Below, piece by piece: positions 46,511-60,046 of a DNA stretch of 64,000 nt. The notes beneath the pieces are model-generated. The model was not told the DNA's origin and searched no databases. It saw nothing but the letters and a program-made list of their open reading frames with translations. The translations under genes and the position numbers were made by a program. Numbering within the stretch: position 1 is the first letter of the stretch; every line of letters starts with the position of its first letter. The DNA is from Ctenosaura bakeri (taxonomy: Eukaryota > Chordata > Lepidosauria > Squamata > Iguanidae). Where the stretch lies: assembly GCA_948474755.1 (NCBI GenBank), contig CAOLHI010000396.1, positions 124,001 to 188,000 of the forward strand, read 5' to 3'.

Positions 46511-47090
46511 ATTATTACTATTTTATCTATACTATTTATACTATTGGTTTCCTAGTTAGCCAAATATGCCTAATTTGTTAGATAATATTAAGAAATGTAT
46601 TGCAGTTCATGGAAGACATTACATTGAAGAACTGGCAATATGCATTTCAAATACACGGGGAGATGTTTTGCTGCTAGGACAAGCAGAAGGGGAGGGGGAA
46701 TGTTTAGTCATAGAGAAAAGCTGGTTGAGGAGTATGCAAAGAGAATAAAGATATCTGCTGATATATGAAAATGTCTCCATAAGTAGCAGTTTTAATGCAC
46801 ACTAGATTTTGTCCTCCATGTCAGTGCATTTCCTCTCTTTCTAATTTACTTAGGATTAGTTGACGCACAACATAACCTATGTGAATCAGTTTTCTGTGGT
46901 GCTGCTTGGCTTGCAGTTTTCCTGATTATTGATGGTCACTGACTTTTTACAAACCTAGTACTTTAAAAAAAAAAGTGAAAGTGGGTAATAAAGGCAACCC
47001 CTCCTTGATCTACACAGTCTTGATCCTGGCCTAGCTGGCCCAGCTCTGTCTTCCATCCACTTACCTATGTAAAGACACATTCTATATGTA
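46511..47090. other. NKAIN2: Intron, no recognisable element
   Basis: Nothing assignable. Confidence 0.5.
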
Positions 47091-47566
47091 CAGTCAGCCC
47101 TCCTCATTCACTAGGGTTAGAGGTGCAGGACCCCCGCAAAAGTGGAAAAATCACAAATATCAAAGTGTGTGTGTGTGTGTGGGAAGAGGGCTGAGGCATG
47201 GTGGGGAGAATGGGTACCCAGGGTTGAAGCCGGGCCAGGGAAAGGAGAGGGAAAGAAGGTGGGTCAGCGTGGTGGCCCTCTACTTCCTCTCTTGCCTGTC
47301 ACCTTCCATGAGTGTTGGGGCATCAGGAGAGGATTTGTGGTGCTGAGAAATTGGGCTGGACATCCTTAGTTGACCAGGCAGCAGATGGTGGAGCAAGAGG
47401 AAAACCAGAGGCACGCTTTTAAAGGGCTATGTGGCCTGATCTGAACCTCTGAGAGGGAGGGTTCCTCTGGAAAAGAAGTAGTTGAGAGGTGGGGAGCACA
47501 AATTGAAGAAATTCACAAATAATCAAATCTGTGCAAGTCAAACCCACAAATGTGGAAGGCCAACTG
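47091..47566 (-). mobile_element. Tigger/pogo-like MITE, second subfamily, inverted
   Basis: CAGTCAGCCCTCCTCATTC at the left and AATGTGGAAGGCCAACTG at the right, with TA on both sides. The interior is the complement of 28816-29285 (GGAAAGGAGAGGGAAAG, GAGAAATTGGGCTGG). Contains (GT)n at 47165-47181. Confidence 0.87.
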
Positions 47567-49711
47567 TACTTTTAGATTGTGGAAATTGGACCTCTTAACT
47601 TTTTTTCTCCTGTGTTTACTAAGTGCTGGGTGCACTTTAGCTCATTTGTGGGGTCACTATTTGTAGTACCACAACTAAAACTAACACATAGCATTTCGCT
47701 TCCCATTGAAATTCCTGCATGCTTGAAAGTTCCATTGATCTCCATGGGACATGTTTTCAAGTCCTTGTTCTTATGTAATGCTATTGGTTACTGAGCTTCA
47801 AAATGGAAATCAGAATTCACATTTCACTTTCCACATACAGCATGTGTGGAAGGCTGTGAAAATAGCCAAGGCAGTACTTCCAGCAACCTTGTCTTGAATT
47901 TTCAATAATGAGTCAGTTGAATGTGACGTTTCAAAAGGATGTTAGAAATACCAGTTAAAATAATAAGTGCTGTAATGTATAAAAGGTAAAAAATTAATTC
48001 TTAACATGACAATGCAGTGATTTGTTCATGTACTAATCCTTCTACATTAGCTACAAGAGTGATTTGGCAGTAGAGATGTATTGCCCCCTTGTTATTTTAT
48101 ATCCATCAGAGAAATAATTAAATTGTTGTGGCTTCACATTTATGATAGAGTGGTTAGCAGTTAAATTTCAGTGTTGCGTGTATTCTAATAAGGCTACCTG
48201 CAGGATATTTAATTTTGAACATATTACCTTCCTTGGATATTAGTTTAACAGATGTTCTGGTAAGATAACAGAGGAATTAAATTAGTTTTCTTCTCAAAGC
48301 ATCCGGTTAACTTTGTAGGTAAATGCCTTTGAGCACAAAATCTGACCGGGAATTTTTTTTTTTTTTTTTGACAAATAGCTATCAAAATGTTTTAAGTAAA
48401 TGACTTCATTTTATTTTTTCCCCCCAACTTCTATTACTCAGGGCAGATTTGACATGGTTGATCATATATCTAACAAATGAAAATTGAAAATAGTGCTGGC
48501 ATCCAACAGTGTAGAGTTATATTGAAGGTAGTTTCATGGGTAGATACTATTAAGCATGCTTGTGGTTCCAGATAAATTGGTTTGCAGCAATTTTTTTTAA
48601 CCTCAGTGTCTCTTCCAGTTAGAACGGAGCTGATTACAAAATTAAATTCCCTATTACTGTAGATACAGCATATTTGGGCAAGCTTTCATGCACACTTTCA
48701 TTTTTTGTACTCTCAGCTAATAATTCATATGGTAATGAGAAGTTAAAGGTGATAAAATAGAGAGGAAATTGTATTCATGGTCTGTTAGAAGTGGTTGGGC
48801 ACACAGCAGGCTACATTTGAGGTTAGGGGCTGGATTTTATTTTATGTATATATGCCCAGCCTTCACACATAAGGATGGCAAGGAATAATCTATACAAGAG
48901 GAAACTATCCTTTGTTGAATATTGTGTTAAAGTCTTGTTTAAACAAGCAACACCATGTCAGTTGCTAAAACATCTAATTCAGTTTAACCACAGTCCCCAA
49001 ATATCAGACTGGATATTGAAAAAGGTTTTTGAATACTTCAATCATACATTAGCAGGAGCAGCTGGAGCTGAATACAGCACGTGTGTGAGATGGACCACTC
49101 AAATGCAGAATTGCAGCTTCTCAGCAGAAAACCTTACACAGTGACTCTTGTCTACTCAAGCTATTCATTGGTCTGTTAGGGCATACGGAGGTACAAAGCG
49201 TTTCTAAGTCTAGCTGAGTGTGCTCCACATACTGGACTAGTGTTCACTTTCTCCTTCATTCATTGTCCTGGTTTGTCCTAGAATTCTCTCTGGTTTAGAC
49301 TTCTGCCTTGGACTTTGTTCCCCATTACTTCTTGTATTTTGGCTCTAGTTGATCCCAAGCCCTTAACTTGTTCCAACATCTTGTCTCATAGCTCCTTGTC
49401 CTTGACTTCTGCAGACCAGTTTGTGTGCCACAGCCCTGACATGTGCATAAACCCTGATTTTGCTTTTGTTTGTTTTTTTCAAAAAAAAAAAAAAAGAAGA
49501 GTTGCATACTTGTTTTTCTTCAACATAATAAAGTGTCAAACTCTATTATTTCTCTTTGTCCCATTCATTATTTGTTTTTAGATCAAGGTAATTCCTCCAC
49601 ATCAACCCAAACATAGCCAGATAAATTTCCTGACGTCTATATACAGCATACATCTCTGAATCTACACGGAGATAATAAGGAATTTCTTTGTAGAAGTTCT
49701 GATCTTGAGCT
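47567..49711. other. NKAIN2: Intron, no recognisable element
   Basis: AT-rich; T runs at 48353 and an A run at 49481. The part 49220-49470 (TTCTGCCTTGGACTTTG, CTCCTTGTCCTTGACTTCTG) has LTR-like composition but no ends. Confidence 0.4.
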
Positions 49712-49921
49712 CTTTAATACTACACAATTATAGAGCTACAATTCCATTTTAACTGCCACAGTTCCATCCTATGGAATCTTGGGATTTTGAATTTGGGGAA
49801 GGTTATTTAGACTTCTCAGCCAGAGAGGTCTTGTGCTTCACAAAACTACAAACCCAACTATTCCATAGGATGTTGCGATGGCAACTACAATAAAATCATA
49901 ATGCTGTAATAGTATGCTAGT
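49712..49921. mobile_element. GGCC-type foldback MITE, degraded
   Basis: ACTACACAATTATAGAGC, CCATCCTATGGAATCTTGGG and the mirrored CTATTCCATAGGATG, ATCATAATGCTGTAATAG keep the family plan, but both ends are eroded. Confidence 0.65.
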
Positions 49922-49957
49922 GAACGTAACTCTGGTAGATGTCCAATCTAAATTACT

Positions 49958-50045
49958 GTTGTTGTTGTTACTGTCGTCGTCGTCGTCGTTATCGTCATCT
50001 GTATTTGTATCCTGCTTTTATCCTCAGAAGGACTCAAACCAACTT
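49958..50045 (-). mobile_element. LINE 3' end with (GTT)n(GTC)n tail
   Basis: (GTT)4 then (CGT)6 and ATCGTCATCTGTATTTGTAT, CCTGCTTTTATCCTCAGAAG is the complement of an L2-type 3' terminus with a trinucleotide tail. CGT repeats are unusual in a CpG-depleted intron. Confidence 0.5.
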
Positions 50046-51309
50046 ACAATACAGTAGATGAACTGAGATCTGTAGTTTTATAATCCAAGTAAGTAAAATT
50101 AATAATGAGAAAGCAAAGAAAAACGTCAGAAGTTTTCTTGTCACTGAACAAGATTTTGAGAGTTTTTGTATATTTTTCATTTAATTTTTTTCTTTTCTTA
50201 TTTTGCATCTCAGGCCTTTTAAAATGATAATTTAATGAGGAGCTGCATCAAAACATGGTCTTGTGCAAAAAAAAGGTTTTGTATAAAATTGTATTAAAAT
50301 TTTTATATAAAATTGTATTTTATATAAAAGTTTTAAAAAATGAAATATTTTGATGCAATTCCCTCTTCACAAACATTATCCAAAAAGTCCTGATATGAAG
50401 GAGAAAATCTCTGGTGTTGGACAATTTTTAATAAGGTGCTTTGACATGCTGAAATATCCTTCCTCATAAAGGATGAAAAGCCTGAATATTCTTTACATTC
50501 CTTCTTGTATATTACATTTAACACCTTTTTATGTAGCTTTCCTTTTTCTAAATATTTTCTTTCTAAAACTCATTTCACATTTCATTTTTTAAATTTTATA
50601 ATTGTATTTTATCATGTTTATCTAAGCCAGACATTCGGAAATACACCATCCTATGCATATTAGAGGACAGGTTAAAAAAATATTGCTCACCCATCTTTAT
50701 TAATTACACATATTGTATCAGTTTGACTCCTGGTTATTGGAATTTCAGGGACTTCCATCAGCTTTGATTTAATTAAAATTACTTGTTAATATCAGGTAGC
50801 TGGAGTTTAGAATCATAGCTTCTACATATTAAACAGCCTCTAAAGGGGTTTTAGGAATCATCCACATCTGGGTTGCATCTTTATGGTTAGATTTTCAGGA
50901 AATGCTCCATAACAAATATTGCAAAGTTAATATGTGTTGCAAAAGAGAAAAACGACCCAGATGAAAAAGAGAATGAAAACAATGTATCATGTGGTGTAAA
51001 TTCAGTGTCATATTGGTAATCCTACTTACGTTCAAATGCAATTACACCACATCATTAAAATAGTACTGTACTGAAGAGCAGGCATATGGAACCAATACCT
51101 CTCCATTGTAGATAAAATGTAGCATATACTGACCATCCCTTGCTCAGTTTTGCATGTGTAAATTTATATTGCTTATCTGCACATCACACTAAATGTATTG
51201 TGATATGTTTTTAATGGTGGTTTGTAGGAAATTTGTTAGGTGACTTAAGTAGCATTTCTGTAAACCAAGGGGTGGGAAACAACTGACCTTCCAAATAAAA
51301 ACAGTCAGC
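50046..51309. other. NKAIN2: Intron, no recognisable element
   Basis: AT-rich. A TTGTGCAAAAAAAAGG word at 50262 may be a scrap of the GCACAGAAAACA-type repeat. Confidence 0.4.
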
Positions 51310-51610
51310 TACTTTAAGGTGTTTATTGTGCATATTGGGACTTTTCGCATATCAGGCCTTTTTTTTTTCTTTTTCTTTTTTTGCAAAAAAAAAATATTTG
51401 TGCCAAAACAACTAACATTTTCGCACAGGAAAATATTATCTTCCTACAACATAGTTCCATTTCGTAAAAAGGTGAGGAGAGGTTCCTGCCAATGAACTTT
51501 AGCAGAAACCAGTACATTTTGCACAGAAAACAGTATATTTTGGGCAAACAAACAAAAAAGATTTTTCACCCAGTCCCCCAAATTCCAAAGAATGAAAGAC
51601 TGTGGGGAAA
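51310..51610. repeat. Third copy of the GCACAGAAAACA-type array
   Basis: ATTTGTGCCAAAACAACTAA, TTTTCGCACAGGAAAATATT, TTTTGCACAGAAAACAGTAT and ATTTTGGGCAAACAAAC recur within 300 bp, as in the 42355 array. Several 60-75-codon ORFs here on both strands are incidental. Confidence 0.6.
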
Positions 51611-52528
51611 AAATATTAGGGAGAGACTCGTACAATTTCACCAAAAGAAAATTAAAATTGTGAAATTATTTGTTCCTACAGGTAAGAACTGAATAGAAGG
51701 AGATATTTATCCCTTCTTCTGAATAGAAAAATTTAGAATTATGCTGTTAATTTCAATTTACTTCCATACTTGGCAAGAAATTTGAACTATGTTTGTTATG
51801 CTGGAAAAGATGAAATAATGGACACACTTCTTGGGTAATTCCAGTGAATCCTATCATGGCTTTTATTTCCTAAGAATTCCTTACTTTGTGTTATGATGAA
51901 AAGTAAGTGAAGAAGCACTTGAGTGCATTTTTTCAGACACCCTCCTGCCTTTGTGAATTCAGCCCTAGAGTCCAAGTCAAACCTAAAGCCTTTCAAAATC
52001 TGCAACTGCAATTTCAATAGGATTAATTTAAGGTGCATGCTATCTATTCAGGAGTCGATTGCAGCAGTATAGCATTATATTCCACTTATCAAACAACCAC
52101 AAATACCTATTTGGAAAGAAATTGGATTTTGTGTTTTGAAGGTAGGACTTGAGTGATTAAGTAACCTTATGAATTGAACAGAAGTGCACTTGAATGTTGT
52201 TTCATGCTAAGGGCTTGCTCTTCAACAAGCAACAATATACAAAACCCTTTTCTCCTAAAATAACTGACTAATTCAACAATGCTGAGGTGATGTGTAACTT
52301 TATTCACCTTACTTTTCTCAGTGGCAAGAATCTTCATATACTCCTGATATCTGTCCCAATAAGAAAATGTATACCACACAAGGCCAGCATGGAACAGAAA
52401 CACCTTGCTTGTCTATACTTTTTATTCCTCCAAATGATCTATTAAGATGGCTTTGTCCACGCTGATGAATGCTATACTGCTGAACAAAAGGCTAAAGGGA
52501 TGAAAAGGGAGGGACTTCTCAGTCTCAA
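51611..52528. other. NKAIN2: Intron, no recognisable element
   Basis: Nothing assignable. Confidence 0.5.

Positions 52529-52559
<31 letters not shown>
52529..52559. repeat. (TC)n(AC)n compound microsatellite
   Basis: Nine TC units run directly into nine AC units. Confidence 0.93.
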
Positions 52560-52699
52560 ATTTATTGACAAAAAACATAGCCATAGTGTTATTGGTAACA
52601 GTTCTTTTGGGCACTGGTTCAGCATAAAATGTGGATTGTGACACTGGTTGATCTGCTTGTCAACCACTGAGAAACCTTCCAGGTTGCCTACTAAGACCA

Positions 52700-53220
52700 C
52701 ATGGAACTTGTAAGAAAATTAAGGGTTTACGAAGGTGCAGGTCACCTTGTAAGATCTCTGTGCCACTTAGGAGTGAAGCCTTCTCAGAGGTGCCTAGACT
52801 GGGCCTACCTTGTCCAGCTCCAAACCCCAAGATGCGTTAAGAGGATCTTCAAGCCAAGGAGACAGGCATGCAGGCCTCCTCCAGCCCTGATAGGATTGCC
52901 CCATGTCTATCTGCCAAACAAAGTTGTGACGGGATGAAAGTGAAATAAAGACTTCCTTCATCTCTCTTGGCTGAGGAAGAGACAGACACTTTTTCCTTGG
53001 TGGAGAGAAGCATGCAGAGTCCAACTCCATGAAACCATATGTCTCTCTCCTCCAATGAAAGAGACACAAAGCCAGCCATGGCCTCCACTGCATTATTTGC
53101 ATTTCTTGCCACCTGTATTAAGTCTGGAGTTGAATCCCTCATGGATATGGGGGACTTATTGTAATGGCCATTGTAATCACCTCCTTTTCAAGCCCAGGAC
53201 AGCAAACAAGGTCCTAGGTA
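52700..53220 (+). mobile_element. Possible solo LTR or unclassified element
   Basis: Less AT-rich block with AATAAAG at 52946 in LTR-like context (GTGAAATAAAGACTTCC) and no coding sequence. No TG...CA ends or target duplication could be fixed. Confidence 0.25.
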
Positions 53221-54780
53221 AACCTGACACCTCATGCTGCTATTGCAAGGATTTCTTCCTTCTCCTTCTCCTTCTATTTATTTATCTATATTCCCCCCAC
53301 ACAGAACTGGACCTTAATGCAATACACCTAAATGTACAAAAGGTTACTATTAAAATGGAATTAAATTGTTTTGATGAATTTGAAAATCAGCAGTGGGAAG
53401 TTCCAAAGTAATGGGTATTTGTAAATAGTCAAGCTGTGTTTTCTTGTTTCTGAATAAAAAAGCAAACAGGGATACACACACACACACACTTGTCAACACG
53501 ATTCTGAAGTGAAAGAAGATATGTTTTTATTTACATGCTTATTTTATTTGTATACTACATTTCTCCCATAGTGAGACATGCTTGCTTGCAAATAGTCTCT
53601 GCATTTGTTCCATGCAGGACTACATATACCATAAGAAAGCTGGCTCTTCCTGACCTCCCTAAGGTAGCCATTATGGTGCACGGTCATATTTTGCTTGCTA
53701 AACACCACAAGATAGTGCTACCATTTCTTATACAAAAAAAAAAAAGTTTGTATTATCTAGTTCTCTAACATTAATGGTAAAGGTCAAAATTCTAGGTGGC
53801 ATGTAAAATTCAAAGTTTTGTTGTTTTAGCTGCTTCCTAGGTGATAATGTTAGCCTTTTTTGAATCACAGGATAGATTTTCATATAATCAGGCATTTGTG
53901 TGGAAGAGCCTTGATAGGTAATTGATTAAGATGCTATATAATTAGTTGTTCTTCATTAGTACATATAACCTGTCACAGGAATAAGAACTTAATGATAATT
54001 ATGTGAGTCTTGGGTTTTGCACTCTGAAATACCCTGAGGTCTGAAACTGCAGTAATTGGGATCCATTACAAGAAATATTTCCTTCTCACACAGTTAAACT
54101 TGGCTCTCTTTCCAGCCTACTGAAATATCTCTTTAATTTTGTATGGAATTTTAAGAATTAAGAATACAATCCAATATGTAGTTTTCTTGCCGAAACCATT
54201 TGGAAATACATGGGAATTCTATAGGGCCCCAATAAATATCACACTCCAATTTGTCATGTGTACATGGTAAGGCAGCTTGCACAAAAGTTGATCTCATTCC
54301 GTGGGTTATTTTGAATGTTAAATTATTTTCTGGCCTACAGAGCTGACCTCTAAACATTTGGCTGTTTAAAGTAAAGAACACCCTCAGATACAGAAAGATA
54401 GTGGACTTGCAGTTGGCCATTTTAGGTAATAATTCTAGAAAGAAACCATATGTTTGCTTGGGGCTATGCTGCGTAAAAACAATTCTGATTTTGCTGATCA
54501 GATACTTGCTCTCTTCATACAACCTTTCTATCAGTATGAATGGGTTTATTCTCCTTATGACTCTTGCATTTACACAGGAAATTATTTTAGTTTTCCTCTA
54601 GTAGAAGACATTAGCAGGTGTTGGGTAGCATAAAATTGGATAATAATGTTGTATTTGGTATTTGACATAAAATGTTACAATAGTTGAGAAGTACTTCCTT
54701 CTGGATTACTGCAAACATGCTGCTAGCTTAAGGAGATAATTTGTGTCACTTTTGGCTGACTAGCTATGCAATAATGAGAC
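53221..54780. other. NKAIN2: Intron, no recognisable element
   Basis: Contains (CTTCTC)n at 53260, (AC)n at 53473-53490 and LINE-tail-like TATTTATTTATCTATATTCC. A 123-codon minus-strand frame (54151-54522) is unrecognised. Confidence 0.4.
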
Positions 54781-55180
54781 CAGACACAGAGAACTGGGTT
54801 GAAAAGAGTCAGTTTTATTAACCTAGAACCTATTTCAACTGAATTGAACAGAGAACAGAGCAGGAATGGGAAGCAACCTCAGGCTTCTCTTGGGTGAACC
54901 ATCTGAGCCCCAAGGCCAATGAAATAACTGAGTTGCTTCCTATCTGGCCATCTGCTGGAGAACAGACCTGAGGAACCCGACCCCTAAGTTGCAAGAATTA
55001 AGTAAGTGCAAAACCCCAGGCCAGCCCCAAGGGTAGCCTCCTTCCCAACCTCCAGGTCACAGGACATAAAGAGGCAGTTCCAGAGTCTTCCCCTTCACCA
55101 AATGGGTGCCAAGGTGTTCACCACACTACACCCTCCATGGGTGTGTCTGTGTCTGTGTGTGTGTGTGGTTACTACATTTT
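54781..55180. mobile_element. Possible LTR-like element, minus orientation
   Basis: GTCAGTTTTATTAACCTAG would be a poly(A) region if read on the minus strand. The block is less AT-rich than its surroundings and ends near a (TG)n tract at 55141-55168. No firm ends. Confidence 0.25.
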
Positions 55181-55467
55181 CTCAAGGCCCTTTTAAATTA
55201 AGAGACTTAACCTAGAACAATCAATCCGCAATACAGTGTGTGGATATCTAAAAGTAAGATTTGTGATTGTTGTGTTGCTGGTCAAGAGTAAATGTGTTTT
55301 CTGTAATTTCCAAACATTCAACTGTGTTAAAGCACACATTTAGACTTGCACCCTACATTGATATACTATGGTATATGTTTGAGTATCTTCAGTATGTTGC
55401 AATATTTTCACTTATGTGGAAGGAAGAATATGAATTGTGTAAGCTGTACAACATAAATCCCAATTAG

Positions 55468-55888
55468 GGTCCTTTCCGCACCTTATCTTCTTCCGGCGCT
55501 GGGGTGTGGGGATCGCATGAGCAGCCTCTGGCGAAAGGCTCTTATGTCCAGGGTCCTTCAGCTCTGCATGAGCTGCCTACTCACACAAGAGCCCCACCTC
55601 TTCCTTCCACAGTGCAGTCTGGGACCTTCCCAGGCTGCACGGGGTCAGGAAGCACAACCAGCGCAGCTCCGGAGGCTCCACATGCCAGGTAAGTGTATGC
55701 AGGACCCAGGAGCAATGTGCAATCGCACACCACTTTCGGCTTCCAGCTGAAAATGAAAAAGTGTGCGATTGGTGCCTGCCAGCCCCTGGAGCATCATGCG
55801 ATTGTGAGTGCATCATGCAGATCGCTCCTCACAATTGCACAATACTCCAGGCACCCTTTTGCATGGAAAATGCCATGCGAAAAGGGCC
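55468..55888 (+). mobile_element. GGCC-ended CpG-rich element, 421 bp, TAG target duplication
   Basis: Starts GGTCCTTTCCGCACC, ends CATGCGAAAAGGGCC; TAG at 55465-55467 and 55889-55891. It aligns along its length with 17007-17428. It also contains CAG|GTAAGT (55687-55695). Confidence 0.88.
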
Positions 55889-55891
55889 TAG

Positions 55892-57060
55892 GACTCCAGT
55901 GAATCAATGCATCAATGTGTACATTGTGCTAATATCTCACTTAGGGAAGATGGACTCACAGTGAGACCATGTAGCCTCATATTCCATGCTGACTACTTTG
56001 AACTTTCAATGTTACTCTTCTAACTATGAACAGATTCAGATGGTGTGAATATTAGGCAAATAGCAGTTGATTGCGTATGATTGTTCCTATCTTGTTACAT
56101 TTAATTCACAGAATGTATATACCTATTCAAATAAAACAGTCTTGTTTCCTGCACATTCCTAACATTAGCAGCACTTTATCCTTTATTGAGGTCAAGGTGA
56201 AAATGTGAGGAACGTGCAGGACATATGTCTGAATTGTAAATGCAACATAATTTGTGTTTATATGGTAGAAAGAATAAATTGTAGTAGGAACATTCAAGAG
56301 TATGCAAACATATATTGCTGTGTGAATTCACCTAGTGCCAACAGTCAGTTATGCCATATGTAGCCCCTGGCACATGGTGTACTATCATTCCTATCTCGGT
56401 TGCTTTAGAATTTTTTCAGCAACTGTGAAAATGTACCAGCACTCAACTGATTCTGTGACTGAAGGACACCAAAGATGGAAATGCAATGGTATTCCCCCTG
56501 TTGTTGCTGCTGTTTGCTATTAAGTCAGGGTTGACGTATGACGACCCTCTAAAGAAGATCTCCAGGAGTCCCAGTAATTAAGTTATCATCCTGTGCATGT
56601 TCCATATCTGCTCTAAAGGTACATGGAAGTGGAAGAGAGGAAGAGGAAGTCTTGTTGAATGGGCAGAACTTCATTCTTCTGATGCTGACTGTTTGACTAG
56701 TGATGTTCTTTTGTGTGACATTTGCTTGAATGATCTGGAAATGATGAGGGCAGCGACATTACATGACTTTTCTGAGTTGAGTTAGTTCCATTCTATTAAT
56801 GGTTTTGTATTTACTGGTCATACCTACACTTATGGCTTTCTGGACATTTATGCAAGCAGCATGACATGCACAATGTTCCATGCTGGAGGAGGAGGTTGTT
56901 GCTGCTGTTCTTACTGTTTCTGCTGCTACTAATATAACTGTGACTGGGCCTGCTTCTTCTCCTCACATAGCTAGGGCAGCTCCCCAAATCTGATAAAGCA
57001 CCCTGTTACTTCGCATACCTCCTCCTTCCCATTTAAACACTTCTTCTGAGTAAACACTGA
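55892..57060. other. NKAIN2: Intron, mostly no recognisable element
   Basis: GTTGTTGCTGCTGTTTGC plus TATGACGACCCTCTAAAG at 56499-56556 is probably a minus-strand Sauria SINE tail. The rest is unassigned. Confidence 0.4.
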
Positions 57061-57730
57061 GATGTTTCAATGTTTAATTTGAATCCCTTTAGAGTTTTAT
57101 GGTAGCATGTTTTCTGTTTGGGTGTTAAATACTGTATATTACTCAGCTGAGTCCAAATTTATAAAAATAAACTGTAGTCTTTATTAAAAATAATCGAAGT
57201 TCATATGCAGTTTGAAGCAAATATAATTCTTCAAAGTTCTTTTAAACAGTTTCCTTATGTTTTGGAACACTCATCTAAGCACCAGTAACACAAACAGCCT
57301 TGAAGGCTCAACGTTCAAATCTAGGTCACACTTTCTGACCAGATTAAAAAATGGTTTGATTTCTCTTCTGTCTCTCTCTCTCTAGGCTTTCCCTGAGAAA
57401 CAAACTCTCCCACTCAGACAACTCTCCTTGGCTGACTGAGGAACTTTCTTCCAGAGCTCCCTCTGGCTGAAGGACTTCCAAAATGACACTCAGTGTGTGC
57501 CTTTTATGCATATTCCCCTCTCAAACCTCTACCACCTCCTTCACACAAATGGACTGGCTTTCTCTCTTGAGCAGCTATTCTGATTGCCTGTTACTAGGTT
57601 ACTCTGGCACTCAGGATGGCCACACACTCCAACAGAACCTTGGATTTTTTCTTAATCCCAAAGGTTAATGGTTCATGGAGATAATTCAATAAACCAGGTT
57701 TTTGTCAAGTCTCAATAAAGTTTGAGAAAA
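57061..57730 (-). mobile_element. Possible LTR-like element, minus orientation
   Basis: AAACTGTAGTCTTTATTAAA (a poly(A) signal in complement) is followed by about 500 bp of C/T-rich noncoding sequence ending near AATAAAGTTTGAG. Ends are not defined. Confidence 0.25.
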
Positions 57731-59408
57731 TGCCCATGTGAGCTATGTATATACCCCCATACCAAAAAAAAAGTGCTGTAGTCCATAACATTTAAAGGCA
57801 AATGAAACTAGATTAAAGTCCCACAGGGTTATTCAAACTGTGAATACAAACAGGCTGAAGTGCATTTTCTAGTTCTATAGAAACCTTAGGAATATTGTAT
57901 CTATTTTTCCACCTGAGAAGATGAATTGTCCAAGAGCCAATCTGACTAGGTTGGCAGAGGCAATGTATAATGCATTCCTGGATATCATAATTTTGGCAAT
58001 ATCTCCAGTACATATTGCTTTGCTTCTGTCTCATTCTGTAATGTTTATATCCTTTTAGAGTGCTCCTACAGTACAAGTGCCTTTAATCAAATATTTTTAG
58101 CTTCCATTGATAGATTAAGGAAAGGGATATTTTTAAGAAAAAATTGCAGGAATTATATAACTTCTCACACATTATTAGCACACAAGCAGAGAATTTACAC
58201 TGACAGCAGACAGAAACACCAATATTTACCAATAAATAAAGTTTTAGTTTTTATTACACACTGTCAGTGATACTCAGAAAACCATGTGTAAGCCCCTAAC
58301 ACACCTAAAAACTATGTCCTGAGGATCCTAATTATTTTATATCAAACATAGTGAGCCATAGAGATATACTGGACAGACATCTGGGCAGTCGAGCTATGGA
58401 GATAAAAGAGTAGCTGGTTTTCTGTCACACATCCTGGGTAATCTGGCAAATGGCTCACAGGCCACTTGAATGGAGTTTCAGCAGCGATCAGGAGACAATA
58501 ACTCTCTGGGAACAAATAAACAATGCAAATAGCCTGGAATTTGACATTTGAGGTATGCATCTCCGGATGAGAGATACTCATCTTGCAGGAAACTACAAGG
58601 ATGTTTGGTTGTATTTTCTTTGAACTACAAAAGCTGAAATCCATCTTAATAAAAACTACAGCCATCTGGTTTCTCAGGACATGGGTCAGCTCTATAACTA
58701 GGCACATTTTCTCATTCCTTTGGGAGAGTTTGGTTTTTGAGTTAGGAGTTCTCTCAGATCTGCAAACCATGAAGCTGGTAAGCTCTCCTCAACCTCTAAA
58801 GGTGTGGCTGGGATCGTTTTCTCCCAGCTGAAGACTTCTGGATTGGCACAGTATTAAATCAAACCCTTATGTCTCTCTCTCTCTCCTAATTTTCACCTCT
58901 TTCTAACTGTCTATAGTCTTGTATGCTTGTTGGAGTGAGTGCAGCTGAGTGATTGTATGGACTTTAACATCTATGTCAATAAAATACTTAAATTTGAACA
59001 ATTTGTGTGATTTTTGACTGGGCCTGACCCCGTAAACACTGGGTAAAAGATTCTGCTCCATTGCCCTGCCTCTCACATTGCTAGCTTGTGCTCTTTGACT
59101 AATTTCCCCAACTTGTATAATTGAGAGCGCATTTAGGTGTCCCTAAGGGACCCTCAAGCAAGCAGGGTAACACATGCATTAATGTATATAGATACTACCT
59201 TCCTTCACCCTTCCCCTAAAATGTCAATCCTGAGATTCCTCTACTCATCAGAAAAGTATGGGATGGACAACAGAGAGCTCATTGTTTGAGAAGTGCAGAC
59301 TAAAAATGAACCAAGGCTTCAGTTTGTCTGGAGTACTTATAATCTTACTTTGATTCATCCTAAATTGGAATTTGCTTTCATCATAAGTTGTAATTTCCTT
59401 AATAGAGC

Positions 59409-59411
<3 letters not shown>
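57731..59411. other. NKAIN2: Intron, no recognisable element
   Basis: Contains a 142-codon minus-strand frame (58342-58770) with no recognisable motif and AT-rich codon use. CAATAAAATACTT near 58978 may mark an old LTR end. Confidence 0.4.
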
Positions 59412-59464
<53 letters not shown>

Positions 59465-59466
59465 TT
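59412..59466. repeat. (TC)n microsatellite
   Basis: About 25 TC units with one TTC interruption. Confidence 0.95.
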
Positions 59467-60046
59467 CTAAAACCAGGTCATATTAATTCCCACTTTCCTC
59501 CCATAAGAATATCTGAACATTTCCCTCAATATACTTTGCAAATTTAGACAACCTTAAAATAGTAAATAAGCCTTGTGAGATGGGTGAAATAGCTCACATG
59601 GGCAGTTTCAAACTCTTCTGTTTGAATCTTGTGTTGGGCTTATTGCATTCTTGATGCTCCCCTATACACATTTGAATGATTCGAGTATTGTAAAATGAAA
59701 GGTAATAAAATGTGTTCTAGTAATGTTGACACAGTAAATGTGAGTCACTGATACTTGTAAAAAATGTATCTAGCTTGGTTGTCACTGGTTACTCTTTATA
59801 TGTTATTCATGTTCCTTTTAACAGTCTTAGAGTGGATATCATTCAGTCATTTAAAACTATATATAACAACTACAAATTTCTGAAGAAAAATGTTCCAACA
59901 TAAGTAAATGCATAAGTAAATGGTGGAATTAAATGCAGAGATGCTTGTGGAATGGATAATAACAGTAACTATCCTGTATATTGCTGTTAGAAGATGATAC
60001 CATGCTGGGAAAGGGGAGTGAGGCTTTATGAAAAGTTATACACTTT
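59467..60046. other. NKAIN2: Intron, no recognisable element
   Basis: Nothing assignable. Confidence 0.5.
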
